From contig CBDCVP010000023.1 in assembly GCA_965223025.1 (NCBI GenBank), positions 2,604,001-2,668,000 of the forward strand: a stretch of DNA of 64,000 nt, in the 5' to 3' direction. This stretch comes from JABDMH01 sp965223025 (GTDB lineage Bacteria > Bacteroidota > Bacteroidia > Chitinophagales > Saprospiraceae). Shown here in pieces: positions 35,192 through 43,626 of this stretch; the first letter of the stretch is position 1; each line of letters starts with the position of its first letter. The notes under the pieces were generated by a model. It made no database searches and was not told the origin of the DNA. It worked only from the letters and a program-made list of their open reading frames with translations. Made by a program: the position numbers and the translations under genes.

Positions 35192-35658
35192 TTCATCTTT
35201 TGGCTGGCTAAAGTGACGGCACGCATCACCCTTGAGTGACTACCACATCGGCACAGATTTCCTCGAAATGCCTTCCGAATATCTTCGTCAGAAGGCTGCT
35301 TGTTGTCCTGTAGCAGTGCCACCGTGGTGATCACCATACCATTAGTGCAGTAACCGCATTGAGAAGCTTGCACCTCGATGAAAGCCTCTTGCACAGGGTG
35401 CAGAGCACCTGATCCACCAGATAAACCTTCAAGCGTGGTGATCTTCTTGTTGCTAAGTCCTGAGATAGGTAGCATACAACTCCAAGCAGGCTTGTCATCG
35501 ATGAGTACTGCACAAGCTCCACACTGGCCCAATCCACATCCGTATTTGGGTGCAAAAAGCTTAAACTCATTGCGTAAAACATAGAGCAGAGGTGTGTCGC
35601 GACTTGCGGTAGTAACGCATGCTCTGCCATTAATCACTAAGCTAATCTGATCTGTCAT
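35188..35658 (-). CDS. molybdenum hydroxylase 2Fe-2S subunit
   Basis: 156 residues from MTDQISLVINGR; in-frame codons upstream to 35697 would add 13 residues. Two 2Fe-2S clusters: the plant-ferredoxin type (CGLGQCGACAVLID and a later Cys in PAWSC) and the helical type (CGYCTNGM and CRCGSH). It passes electrons from the Mo subunit, with which it overlaps by 4 bp (ATGA). Relatives such as IorA act with cytochrome or quinone acceptors when no FAD subunit exists. It has no export signal and would be carried through Tat with its partner. Confidence 0.9.
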   Translation of the reverse strand: MTDQISLVINGRACVTTASRDTPLLYVLRNEFKLFAPKYGCGLGQCGACAVLIDDKPAWSCMLPISGLSNKKITTLEGLSGGSGALHPVQEAFIEVQASQCGYCTNGMVITTVALLQDNKQPSDEDIRKAFRGNLCRCGSHSRVMRAVTLASQKMK

Positions 35659-35708
35659 ACATGGCAATTTTACAACTAACTTGTTCCTCTCGGCCAACCG
35701 CGAACCTT

Positions 35709-36512
35709 CTACAACTCAGCTACCCTCAACATGGCATCTTCAACCTCTCGAACCAATGATTCGTACTTTGGATCACGTTTAATGACAGCATTTCTCTCCA
35801 GGGGTAGATCTACGTGAATATGCTCAGCAAAAAAGGAGGGAGCTGACTTGAGAATGTAGATTTCATCCCCTAAAAATACGGCCTCTCTAATATCATGAGT
35901 GACAAAAATGATTGTGCTGTGAAAACGGTGCCAAATGTCGACCAACAGTGCTTGCATTTGTAATCTGGTGCGGATGTCTAATGCCCCAAAGGGCTCATCC
36001 ATCAGTAATATTTTTGGATTGGCAAGCAAGCTTCTGGCAATCGCGACTCGCTGTAATTGTCCTCCTGAAAGTGTCGGATACTGCGCATATTTTGCTTCGT
36101 GACCAGCCAGTCCGACCATTTCGATCAGTTCCATGGCTTGCTCATTTCGTGTTTTTCGATCTATACCTTTATATCGGAGTCCCAGTGCCACATTGTCCAA
36201 CACCGTCATCCAAGGCAGAGATGAGTATTGCTGAAATACCATACTTACCCGGTTATTAGCACCTACCGGCTTCCCCTCGATCAATACTTCTCCGTTGGTG
36301 GGGGTCTGTAGGCCAGCGATGTATCGCAGAAGAGTGGACTTTCCACTGCCAGACATACCAAGCACCACCGCAAACTGACCTTGCTCGGGCTTATCTTCGA
36401 TCAACAGGTTGAGTCCATTGATGATGTATGTTTTACCTCCGTCATAGCTCTGCTGAATATTCCGCAGCTCAATGATATTGGCTCTGTCCGTATCTACCTG
36501 CTTGACACTCAT
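35709..36512 (-). CDS. ABC transporter ATP-binding protein, nitrate/sulfonate/taurine type
   Basis: 267 residues from the ATG at 36512, which overlaps the permease stop as ATGA; an upstream start at 36578 is less likely. Walker A GMSGSGKST (52-60), the FQQYSSLPWMTVLDNV Q-loop, signature LSGGQLQR, Walker B ILLMDEPFGALD, and switch VTHD are all present, so the ATPase is intact. It resembles TauB/SsuB/NrtD importer ATPases. It serves the permease and the OmpA-fused binding protein encoded just upstream. Confidence 0.93.
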   Translation of the reverse strand: MSVKQVDTDRANIIELRNIQQSYDGGKTYIINGLNLLIEDKPEQGQFAVVLGMSGSGKSTLLRYIAGLQTPTNGEVLIEGKPVGANNRVSMVFQQYSSLPWMTVLDNVALGLRYKGIDRKTRNEQAMELIEMVGLAGHEAKYAQYPTLSGGQLQRVAIARSLLANPKILLMDEPFGALDIRTRLQMQALLVDIWHRFHSTIIFVTHDIREAVFLGDEIYILKSAPSFFAEHIHVDLPLERNAVIKRDPKYESLVREVEDAMLRVAEL

Positions 36513-37570
36513 GTCGGTTTCACTCCTTTTTGTCGTCTTCTCCAAAAAGTATAACCTTGATATCCTATGATTGACCACATAATAAAGTGAATCGCCAAGG
36601 TTGTATCTGCGAATAGGTACGATAGGATCGATTCGGACGACAGCAGAGGGGCAAAGCTGTCAATCAGCAAGAGCAGGTATACCCCAATCAACAGCCAGAT
36701 TCCGATGCTACTGATGAAGCCCCAGACTAGGTCTAAACTTGACTTTTTATCATCTTGGACCTGGTAATGTTCCCTTTTACCCTGATACTTATGGGGGAAG
36801 AAGACCTTGTCAAGGTACACGAAAATCCTATCTTGAATCATCCCAATCACCATGATGACAATCAGCATGGCAAAGACTTTATCCACCCTACCCTGCCGTA
36901 TTCCAGCCCTCCAGATCAAAGCTCCGATCCCTCCAGTACTTCCGATGCCTTCCGCTACAATGATGTACGTCCAGGAGATGGCAGTCAGCACCCTGATATC
37001 GTCTGTGATGCGTGACAGTACCGAGGGTATGTAGACTGTCTTGATCGTTTGCCAGGTATCTGCGCCAAGTGTATAGACCGTTTTCAGGTAAACATCCGAG
37101 ACTTCTTTGACCCTAACGATGACTACTGGTAAAAGATAGATGAGAATACCAAAAGCCAGGAAATGAACCTTCATCGCAGTCCCTGTACCAAACCAGACAA
37201 TAAATAGACCTGTGACTGCGGTGAGTGGAATATATCGGATGGCATCAACTTGTCTTTGCGCCAGCCCCTGAAAAAACGGAAAGAGACCGATGACGAAACC
37301 CACGGGCAAGGATATGAGAATGGCCTCAATATATCCTGAAAGGTTTAGTCCGATACTAAGACAAGTATTTCTAATGATGTCGTTGTCTGAATAGAGTGAG
37401 CCGAAGGATGAGAGTACCTTCCATGGCTTGGGTAAAATATAAGACGGAAATATCGGGTTTTGTCCCAGGGTCACAAGGATCCAAACCAAGAGTACCAAAA
37501 AAAGGCCAGCCAAGCCCAGCACCCAGCGCTGTTGCGATGTCAACCTTCCTTTGAGCGTAAACAAAGACAT
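36509..37570 (-). CDS. ABC transporter permease (TauC/SsuC-like) with extra C-terminal membrane segment
   Basis: 353 residues versus about 250-280 for SsuC/TauC. The core has six TM helices and an EAA-type coupling loop (LGADTWQTIKTVYIPSVLSRI). After a charged linker (about residues 260-280) there are two more TM helices (about 282-303 and 320-340) not found in ordinary members. It lies 11 bp downstream of the binding-protein gene and overlaps the ATPase gene by 4 bp. The added helices may contact the membrane-anchored partner proteins of this operon; that is inference. Confidence 0.88.
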   Translation of the reverse strand: MSLFTLKGRLTSQQRWVLGLAGLFLVLLVWILVTLGQNPIFPSYILPKPWKVLSSFGSLYSDNDIIRNTCLSIGLNLSGYIEAILISLPVGFVIGLFPFFQGLAQRQVDAIRYIPLTAVTGLFIVWFGTGTAMKVHFLAFGILIYLLPVVIVRVKEVSDVYLKTVYTLGADTWQTIKTVYIPSVLSRITDDIRVLTAISWTYIIVAEGIGSTGGIGALIWRAGIRQGRVDKVFAMLIVIMVIGMIQDRIFVYLDKVFFPHKYQGKREHYQVQDDKKSSLDLVWGFISSIGIWLLIGVYLLLLIDSFAPLLSSESILSYLFADTTLAIHFIMWSIIGYQGYTFWRRRQKGVKPT

Positions 37571-37581
37571 GTAGTCTCCTG

Positions 37582-39183
37582 CTATTGCAGCTCTGATGAC
37601 GCGATCAACTGAAACTCGGTGCGTCGATTTTTATCCCTACATGCCTTAGTCGCATTAGATTCACAGCCAGGTACGGGTTTATCGGGCCCATTGCCAACGA
37701 TCACAAATCGATTTCTATCCATCTTGTATGTCGAAACCAAGTAGTCAGCCACCGATTGTGCCCGTTTTCTAGATAAATCCATGTTGATAGCTCGTGAGCC
37801 ACTGCTATCTGTGTTGCCTTCGATCCGGACTCGCAAATTGGCAAAAGACTTGGCAATGTCTGCCAGCTGTAAGTCTATCAGCGTCTTGGCGTTCTCCGTC
37901 AAGCGAAACTCATTCGTATTAAAATTAATGGTAATGGGTTTCACGGCTAAGGCCGGAGCTGATTTTTCTGAGGCAGACGGAGCTGAGAAGTCAGGCTGGC
38001 TTTCGGCTGCATACCCTGGACCTAACAGCCTTCCATTAGCAGCTGAAATGGCGGATGAGTTGGTCACGTTGCGCCAGGGAGGAGCTACACGCTCAGCCTG
38101 TTCCAATCGATGAAAGGTCTTTGCCATCTTACTGTAGAGGTCTTCGCCTTTCATACCGCGATAATTAGGATTGAGGCCAAAGAAATTCATGTTGTCCCCA
38201 TGTGTGGCCCAGCGCACGTCGGCCATCGCTCCCATGGCATCCTCGACCGGAAATGAAAGGAACTCTCCTAGGATCTTAGCTGCTTTTTGACGGTTGGCTT
38301 CTGAGGAGTTAATCTCAGCGATGGCCTTCATCCAGCCTTCGTAAAATCCATTGATCTTCTCCCTATTTTGCTGGATATAAGACTCTTTGGCAAACATAAT
38401 GTCACCAATAATATGTGATTGCTCGCGAGTAGACACCAATACTTTTGATCCTGCAATGTCTCGCAAGGCTTCCAGATGAAAGGGACTCCATACAACAGCT
38501 GCATCGACATCGGGACCTTTGAAAGTGGTAGCCGCGACGACCGGATCCGGAGAAGCGACTATCTGCACATCGCTATATTTCAATCCGGCAGCTTCCAGGG
38601 CAGTAATCAATAAAGTCTGTGAGGGCGATGGCTCAGCTACTGCAACTCTTTTACCTCGAAGGTCGTTGATAGAATTGATACCACGCTTGGCAATGATCAC
38701 ATCACCTCCGCGCGACCAATCCACCTGCATGAATGCTTTAGGCCGGTAATTGTTGATTTCAGTGGGAGCTGTATATAAAGGATATGCATCGGCTGTCTGT
38801 ACGAGTACATCGTATTCATCTGCTATCCAGGCATTCAGAGCGGTCTCTAGATTGTCATTGAGAATAAACTCAACTTTCACGCCATAGTCCTTATAGAACC
38901 TCGATCGTCTGGATGCCTGCGAGCCCTCATTGAAGTACAGTCCGGGAGCGTATCCACCCCAAGTCACCAGCTGTACCGTGAGGACATCGTCGTCGTCGGA
39001 AGGAGCTGCGGGAGCTGCGGGCGAACCTCCATCACCGCTATTTTCGATGCTGGCTTCACTTTGTTGTTTGAGCTGGTCCCCCAGACTGGTCTCGTTGAGC
39101 ACAAACCGGATCAGGAAAAAGAGACCGAGGATGATGATCATCACGATCAAGAATTTGGAAAAAGTTGTTAGCCTTCGTGCCAT
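37582..39183 (-). CDS. membrane-anchored solute-binding protein fused to an OmpA/peptidoglycan-binding domain
   Basis: 533 residues. One N-terminal TM helix (about 10-27), a Pro/Ala/Asp-rich linker (about 38-66), then a NitT/TauT-like periplasmic binding domain (about 68-365; LRGKRVAVAEPSPSQTLL, DVDAAVVWSPF). A second low-complexity linker leads to an OmpA C-terminal domain (about 410-530; IEGNTDSSGSRAINMDLSRKRAQSV, with the closing NRRTEF). The Asp and Arg that bind diaminopimelate in such domains are in conserved positions. This ties a transporter-type receptor to both inner membrane and cell wall. Substrate unknown. It is third in the operon. Confidence 0.9.
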   Translation of the reverse strand: MARRLTTFSKFLIVMIIILGLFFLIRFVLNETSLGDQLKQQSEASIENSGDGGSPAAPAAPSDDDDVLTVQLVTWGGYAPGLYFNEGSQASRRSRFYKDYGVKVEFILNDNLETALNAWIADEYDVLVQTADAYPLYTAPTEINNYRPKAFMQVDWSRGGDVIIAKRGINSINDLRGKRVAVAEPSPSQTLLITALEAAGLKYSDVQIVASPDPVVAATTFKGPDVDAAVVWSPFHLEALRDIAGSKVLVSTREQSHIIGDIMFAKESYIQQNREKINGFYEGWMKAIAEINSSEANRQKAAKILGEFLSFPVEDAMGAMADVRWATHGDNMNFFGLNPNYRGMKGEDLYSKMAKTFHRLEQAERVAPPWRNVTNSSAISAANGRLLGPGYAAESQPDFSAPSASEKSAPALAVKPITINFNTNEFRLTENAKTLIDLQLADIAKSFANLRVRIEGNTDSSGSRAINMDLSRKRAQSVADYLVSTYKMDRNRFVIVGNGPDKPVPGCESNATKACRDKNRRTEFQLIASSELQ

Positions 39184-39244
39184 TTTAATATAGTTTTGTT
39201 AAAGGATGCTTTTTGTACTCGATATCATCTGAATGTGCGCCACA

Positions 39245-40258
39245 CTATTCAAAGAAATCATCGTATTGATTGTCATGATTGGCCACGCGGATCGGCTTCT
39301 TGATGGGAGCGTTGAGGTCAAGGACATTTTGTTCATCGGCTGCTTCGAGTATCAGAGTGTCTTTTTCGGCCCCCAGGAGCAGTGAAGGACCTTCCTTTTC
39401 CCATCTCTCCAACATCTTCAAACCCTCTTCTTCAAAGACACCATTCTGCAGATCCACAGAAGACATGAAGCTTTCCGACATTTCCATGAACCGCTCCATC
39501 TCCCCTACCTTACTACTGACATCGTCTGCGATGGCCTCGAGTGCCTGATCAAACACTGCCCTTTTGTCCGCATCTCCACTGATGACATTCATGGCTGATT
39601 TCATGGCCGAGTTACTGGCATGAATGGCTTTTCGTTCCTGCTCTTTGACCATCACCTGATCCTGTATGTCCTCCAGCATAATCTCCGAGTTCTCATACAT
39701 TTTTCTCAACACCCGGTACAGGACCTCCATTTTTTGATAAAGGTCTTCCAGTTTCATGTTTGATTCTCTGAGCCTTCCTGCCTTTCTAGACTTCAGTATC
39801 ATCACCGACTGCTTATTCTTCTGCTTGGCCTTACTCGCAAGGTCAAGATTGCTCTTAATCGCTTTTCGATTGTTGAGGATCATCTCTTGCAACTTATGCA
39901 TTTGTCCACGCAGCTGACTGATCTGCCGATTCATCTTCCTCAAGTTATCTTTGAGGTCATCGACATAGCTTTTGAGGATCCCAATGGGGTCAATTTGTAC
40001 AAATAGTCCAGTGATCCAGCGCATCACACTTTTGTACATGTACCAGACCAAGTTGCGCATCCTCGGATCCAGTACCATATAAATGATGGCACCCAGCACT
40101 AACAGCATTCCCGCTAGGTACAGAGTATTGGATGCCAACGCCACCAAAATGGGCAGTGCCTGAGCTACCAAGTATACACCACCGACTAACAAACCTCCGA
40201 GAACGATGGCCCCGGTTACTCCTTCAGGTCTTTTCCAAAAGTTTTTCTTGCCTGCCAT
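39245..40258 (-). CDS. PspA-like coiled-coil protein with N-terminal membrane segments
   Basis: 337 residues. Two TM helices (about 14-35 and 42-64), a short amphipathic region, then a long coiled coil (about 85-215) whose beginning, DPIGILKSYVDDLKDNLRKM, resembles the start of PspA/IM30 proteins. The C-terminal third is acidic and ends in DDFFE. PspA proteins bind and stabilise stressed membranes as polymers; membrane anchoring of this variant would fix it in place. It lies between the cytosolic coiled-coil gene and the OmpA-fused binding protein (43- and 61-bp gaps). Assignment to PspA is by layout and partial similarity. Confidence 0.7.
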   Translation of the reverse strand: MAGKKNFWKRPEGVTGAIVLGGLLVGGVYLVAQALPILVALASNTLYLAGMLLVLGAIIYMVLDPRMRNLVWYMYKSVMRWITGLFVQIDPIGILKSYVDDLKDNLRKMNRQISQLRGQMHKLQEMILNNRKAIKSNLDLASKAKQKNKQSVMILKSRKAGRLRESNMKLEDLYQKMEVLYRVLRKMYENSEIMLEDIQDQVMVKEQERKAIHASNSAMKSAMNVISGDADKRAVFDQALEAIADDVSSKVGEMERFMEMSESFMSSVDLQNGVFEEEGLKMLERWEKEGPSLLLGAEKDTLILEAADEQNVLDLNAPIKKPIRVANHDNQYDDFFE

Positions 40259-40301
40259 TTATTTATCTCTTTAATGCTTAATACAACAACCTTTGACGGA
40301 A

Positions 40302-40988
40302 TTATCTCAAATATTTGTCAATATTATCGATATCCTGTTGAATTTGTTGGACCAAATCGGTGTAGCTCGCCACAAAATTTTTACTGGTGATTTCTACTTT
40401 TCGTGTTGCCTGATCAATATTTGCTTTTAGTTTTTCCAGGCCATCCTGCTGCAACTTGATCTCATCCCTCAATTTTTCGATCTGTTGCTCTTTCTGTACA
40501 ATGGAGGCCTCTGCTTCTTTCAGTTCACTGTGGCGACTCTCTATTTGTTTACTTCGTTGTTTTTCCAGGGCTACCTTGAACTTGTCTTCCTCAGCCTTCA
40601 GTACGGAGACATATCCCTTGGCAGAGCTAACCAATGTGTCGGGAGTTGCACCCATAGTCTGTGCAGTGGCGTAGGCACTTCGATACACGGTGGCTTCCTC
40701 CATCTCCATTTTCTGAAGGTTCTTTACCGCTCGCTTAAACTCTAGGTAGTCAAATCCCTCCCGGTTGTTGGCCTCAATCGCTTTCATCAGGATATCTGTA
40801 AACTTCTGATTAATTACACCCTCAATCTGATCACCAACCGGGATACTCTCCACATTAGAACTTGAGGAATGATCAACGGATGCGTCCCGGGATTCCTGTG
40901 AGGGCGAGCCATCTTGTTGCTTCTCTACTGATCCATCGGCACTTTCAATGATGAATGCCGACTTGATTTTCTTGAAAATACTACTCAT
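40302..40988 (-). CDS. cytosolic coiled-coil protein, first gene of the ABC/OmpA operon
   Basis: 228 residues without signal or TM helix. Residues about 18-45 are Ser/Asp/Gln-rich and probably disordered. Residues about 50-125 are helical (EGVINQKFTDILMKAIEANN), and 130-220 form a strong coiled coil. I do not recognise the family. Position as first gene next to a PspA-like protein suggests a cytosolic partner or regulator of that protein. Confidence 0.75.
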   Translation of the reverse strand: MSSIFKKIKSAFIIESADGSVEKQQDGSPSQESRDASVDHSSSSNVESIPVGDQIEGVINQKFTDILMKAIEANNREGFDYLEFKRAVKNLQKMEMEEATVYRSAYATAQTMGATPDTLVSSAKGYVSVLKAEEDKFKVALEKQRSKQIESRHSELKEAEASIVQKEQQIEKLRDEIKLQQDGLEKLKANIDQATRKVEITSKNFVASYTDLVQQIQQDIDNIDKYLR

Positions 40989-41332
40989 GTTACCTGGAGA
41001 TAAGGTACAAAGTAAAGCATTGAACCCGAATTATGCACCAGAACTTCCTATTGAGCCCATAAAGAACGCAACGAAGGGCCGCCTTAGCCATACTTCTTCC
41101 GCACGCAATCTCTCACATATCTCATCCGAGTTCGATCATCTCTATCCCCAACAAAATACGAATTATAGCACTATTTTGGGTAGTCTAATCCACTCACAAG
41201 GAATATGCCGATCCGGCTCCACTTAAGTAGCTGTTCTTAGAATGATGGACATGCCGCTCATTGATGCAGCGAGGCATGTATGCTGCCCTCTTTTAACTAA
41301 CTTTGAGTACTACACCATCTGTGACATCGCTA
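40989..41332. other. 344-bp divergent intergenic region
   Basis: Lies between the start of the minus-strand ABC/OmpA operon and the plus-strand arginine deiminase gene, so it should hold both promoters. A TTACTTTG on the minus strand near 41010 is one base off the TAnnTTTG spacing; I do not call it. An open frame at 40948-41226 overlaps the first operon gene and has no domain. Confidence 0.35.
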
Positions 41333-42601
41333 ATGAAAGGTCAAAGTATACCTGATATCTACGTAAGTTCCGAAATCTCACAGTTATCAGGAGTGATCGT
41401 ACATCGACCTGAGGGAGGCATTGCAAGGGTGAGCCCCAAACGCTCGGATGAATTTCTCTTCGACGACATCGTTTATCTACCGCAAATAGAAAAGGAACAC
41501 GACCTATTCGTCGAGGTTCTTAAAAAGTGTTGCGGCAGGAAGAACGTCTTTTACATTCACGACCTATTAATCGAAGCTCTCGATACCGACCAATCTGCCC
41601 AGGAAGACATCATTGCGCGTATCATAGACTTTGAGGAACTACCTTCAAAGTACATTAGGACATTGAGTGATCTCGATAATCGAACTCTGGCTATCGTACT
41701 AATCAGTGGTTACTTAGCTGAACAAGATCTGATCCTATTCGACCCCATACCAAATTTTATATTTACCCGCGATATTGCAGTAACGGCCAAAGATCATGTC
41801 ATCATAACTCGGGCTGCCAAGAATGCCAGACATCGTGAGAATTTTCTCACGCAGTTCATATTCTCAACACATCCTATGTTTGCTGATCTTAGAAGTCGGG
41901 GTCAGCTGATCAATATGAACGATGTCGAACAATTTCCACCATCGAGGCGGGGTGAGTCTGTGTCGATCGAGGGTGGCGACATGATGCTTTTTGCCGAAAA
42001 CCACTTTCTTATTGGCTGTAGTGAGCGCACGACGGAGCATGCCGTCCATTGTCTTCGGGATGTGCTTTTCGAGAAAAATATTGTAAACAATGTCGTGCAG
42101 GTCAACATACCCAATGACCGGGCATATATGCATATAGACACGGTTTTCACCCGGATCAGTCAGGATCATATCGTGTGCTACCGGCCATTGGTGTATGATG
42201 GATTGAGCTCTTTTGTCACCGTTTATCGGAGAAATGGGAGCCAGGTGAAATATCATTCTGTCAGGGAATTTGTGGAGGGTGAAATCAACGCGCAAATGAC
42301 ATTCATCTTTGCCGGCGGTGGCATTTCCCCCTACCAGGAAAGGGAACAGTGGACGGATGGATGCAATTTGGTGGCCATAAAGCCCGGTGTGGCCATCACT
42401 TACGATCGCAATCTGAGGACACTCCAGGCTCTGGAAGCAGAAGGATTTAAAATCATTTCTGCCAGCGACTTCTTGAGCCAACGGGTGAACATAAAAAAGC
42501 TGACTGATACGATTATTACCATTCCCTCAAGTGAATTGTCAAGAGCTCGTGGTGGCTCTCACTGTTTGACCTGTCCGATAAGACGCTTACCCACCCAGTA
42601 A
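41333..42601 (+). CDS. arcA: arginine deiminase
   Basis: 422 residues from the ATG at 41333 (an in-frame TTG at 41303 is the alternative). Converts arginine to citrulline and ammonia. Family motifs are present in order: VIVHRPEGG, FTRD, SIEGGDMMLF, MHIDTVFT, WTDGCNLVAIKPG and the catalytic Cys411 in GGSHCLTCPIRR. No ornithine carbamoyltransferase or carbamate kinase gene is nearby, so it may serve arginine breakdown rather than ATP formation. A different guanidino substrate remains possible. It abuts the convergent DUF502 gene with no gap. Confidence 0.88.
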   Translation: MKGQSIPDIYVSSEISQLSGVIVHRPEGGIARVSPKRSDEFLFDDIVYLPQIEKEHDLFVEVLKKCCGRKNVFYIHDLLIEALDTDQSAQEDIIARIIDFEELPSKYIRTLSDLDNRTLAIVLISGYLAEQDLILFDPIPNFIFTRDIAVTAKDHVIITRAAKNARHRENFLTQFIFSTHPMFADLRSRGQLINMNDVEQFPPSRRGESVSIEGGDMMLFAENHFLIGCSERTTEHAVHCLRDVLFEKNIVNNVVQVNIPNDRAYMHIDTVFTRISQDHIVCYRPLVYDGLSSFVTVYRRNGSQVKYHSVREFVEGEINAQMTFIFAGGGISPYQEREQWTDGCNLVAIKPGVAITYDRNLRTLQALEAEGFKIISASDFLSQRVNIKKLTDTIITIPSSELSRARGGSHCLTCPIRRLPTQ

Positions 42602-43204
42602 TTAAAATTCCATCACCTTCGAAGATCCGACACCCACTCCAATGATCGTACGCATGGCATCATCTGTCCTTACTTTTTCGTCCATATGTGTGACCTGAGC
42701 CTTGGTGACATGAAAAATAAATCCATTGGTGGGATTGGGTCCGGTGGGAACAAAGACGGTGAGATTTCCACTCGGATGCTCATCTGTTATAAAACCTGTC
42801 ATACGGGTACCATTACCAAATACATCTATCAACACCACATCGGTGAAGGGCATTTTTTTGGCTCCGGTAAACTGCTGCACGGTTTCCTTTATCACACCAT
42901 AGAAAGGCAACTTGAGCAAGTAAGTGCGTTCAAAATATCTAAGCGTACTCAGGCCGATTTGCGTACGGATAAATAATCCGATCATAAAACAAACAAAGAT
43001 GACGATGGCAAAGGCAATGATGCCGATCAAGATATCCGGCACTTGCAGGTCAAGCTCATTCTTGATCAGGTTTGAAATGGGAGCCAGCAGGCCAGCTACC
43101 AAGTTGATGATAATTTTGATGATTAGCACGAAAATGGCCAGAGGCAGCAGCACTACAAACCCCCCAATTAAAGTGGTGATAATGAATGTTCGAATTCGAC
43201 CCAT
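42602..43204 (-). CDS. DUF502 membrane protein
   Basis: 200 residues: two N-terminal TM helices (about 8-33 and 58-78), then the conserved DUF502 domain with FTDVVLIDVFGNGTRMTGFITDE and VFVPTGPNPTNGFIFHV. Function is unknown; the family is widespread and sometimes linked to membrane trafficking or stress. Its stop directly adjoins that of arcA on the other strand. Confidence 0.9.
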   Translation of the reverse strand: MGRIRTFIITTLIGGFVVLLPLAIFVLIIKIIINLVAGLLAPISNLIKNELDLQVPDILIGIIAFAIVIFVCFMIGLFIRTQIGLSTLRYFERTYLLKLPFYGVIKETVQQFTGAKKMPFTDVVLIDVFGNGTRMTGFITDEHPSGNLTVFVPTGPNPTNGFIFHVTKAQVTHMDEKVRTDDAMRTIIGVGVGSSKVMEF

Positions 43205-43626
43205 ATCCTTGGATTATTGACTAGAGATTAGAAAAAAAATTCTGGAACGTGGCAAATGCCAACCCAACGAATCATACAAATATCTAAGAAAAATGTTGGC
43301 CGTTTTCTAAATTTCGCATGCTGTCATAAATCGAAGATTCCAATCAAGAATATCCCCATGTTTGGGCCTGCATCAAAAAGTGCGAAAGAAGAAGTGTTTC
43401 TGTTGTGGTAGGTTCATTTTCCTCGATTAGCTGATATTCCAGCGTCCTCTTAAAGGACAAGTGAGCCATGCCAAATCCATTCGCTCTTAGTGACCAAGCC
43501 GCGGAAACAATGAGCCACTATGAGCAAAACCAATGGGCTCTCCTACCGGCTAGCCCGATAGATTGGTCATATCTTAGTATCTTGACACCGGTTAAATCCC
43601 GGTTAAGAACTACAATATCACTCCAG
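43205..43626. other. 422-bp region between DUF502 and DUF72 genes
   Basis: Open in the frame of the downstream DUF72 gene from 43468, but those 53 codons precede the family's normal N-terminus and show no similarity to it. No promoter box or RNA seen. Confidence 0.35.

Noticed and set aside
40948..41226. Plus-strand open frame overlapping the first gene of the ABC/OmpA operon
   Set aside because: Overlaps a better-supported coiled-coil gene on the other strand and shows no domain.
43468..43626. N-terminal extension of the DUF72 gene
   Set aside because: The 53 extra residues do not look like the family and the usual start sequence begins at 43627.
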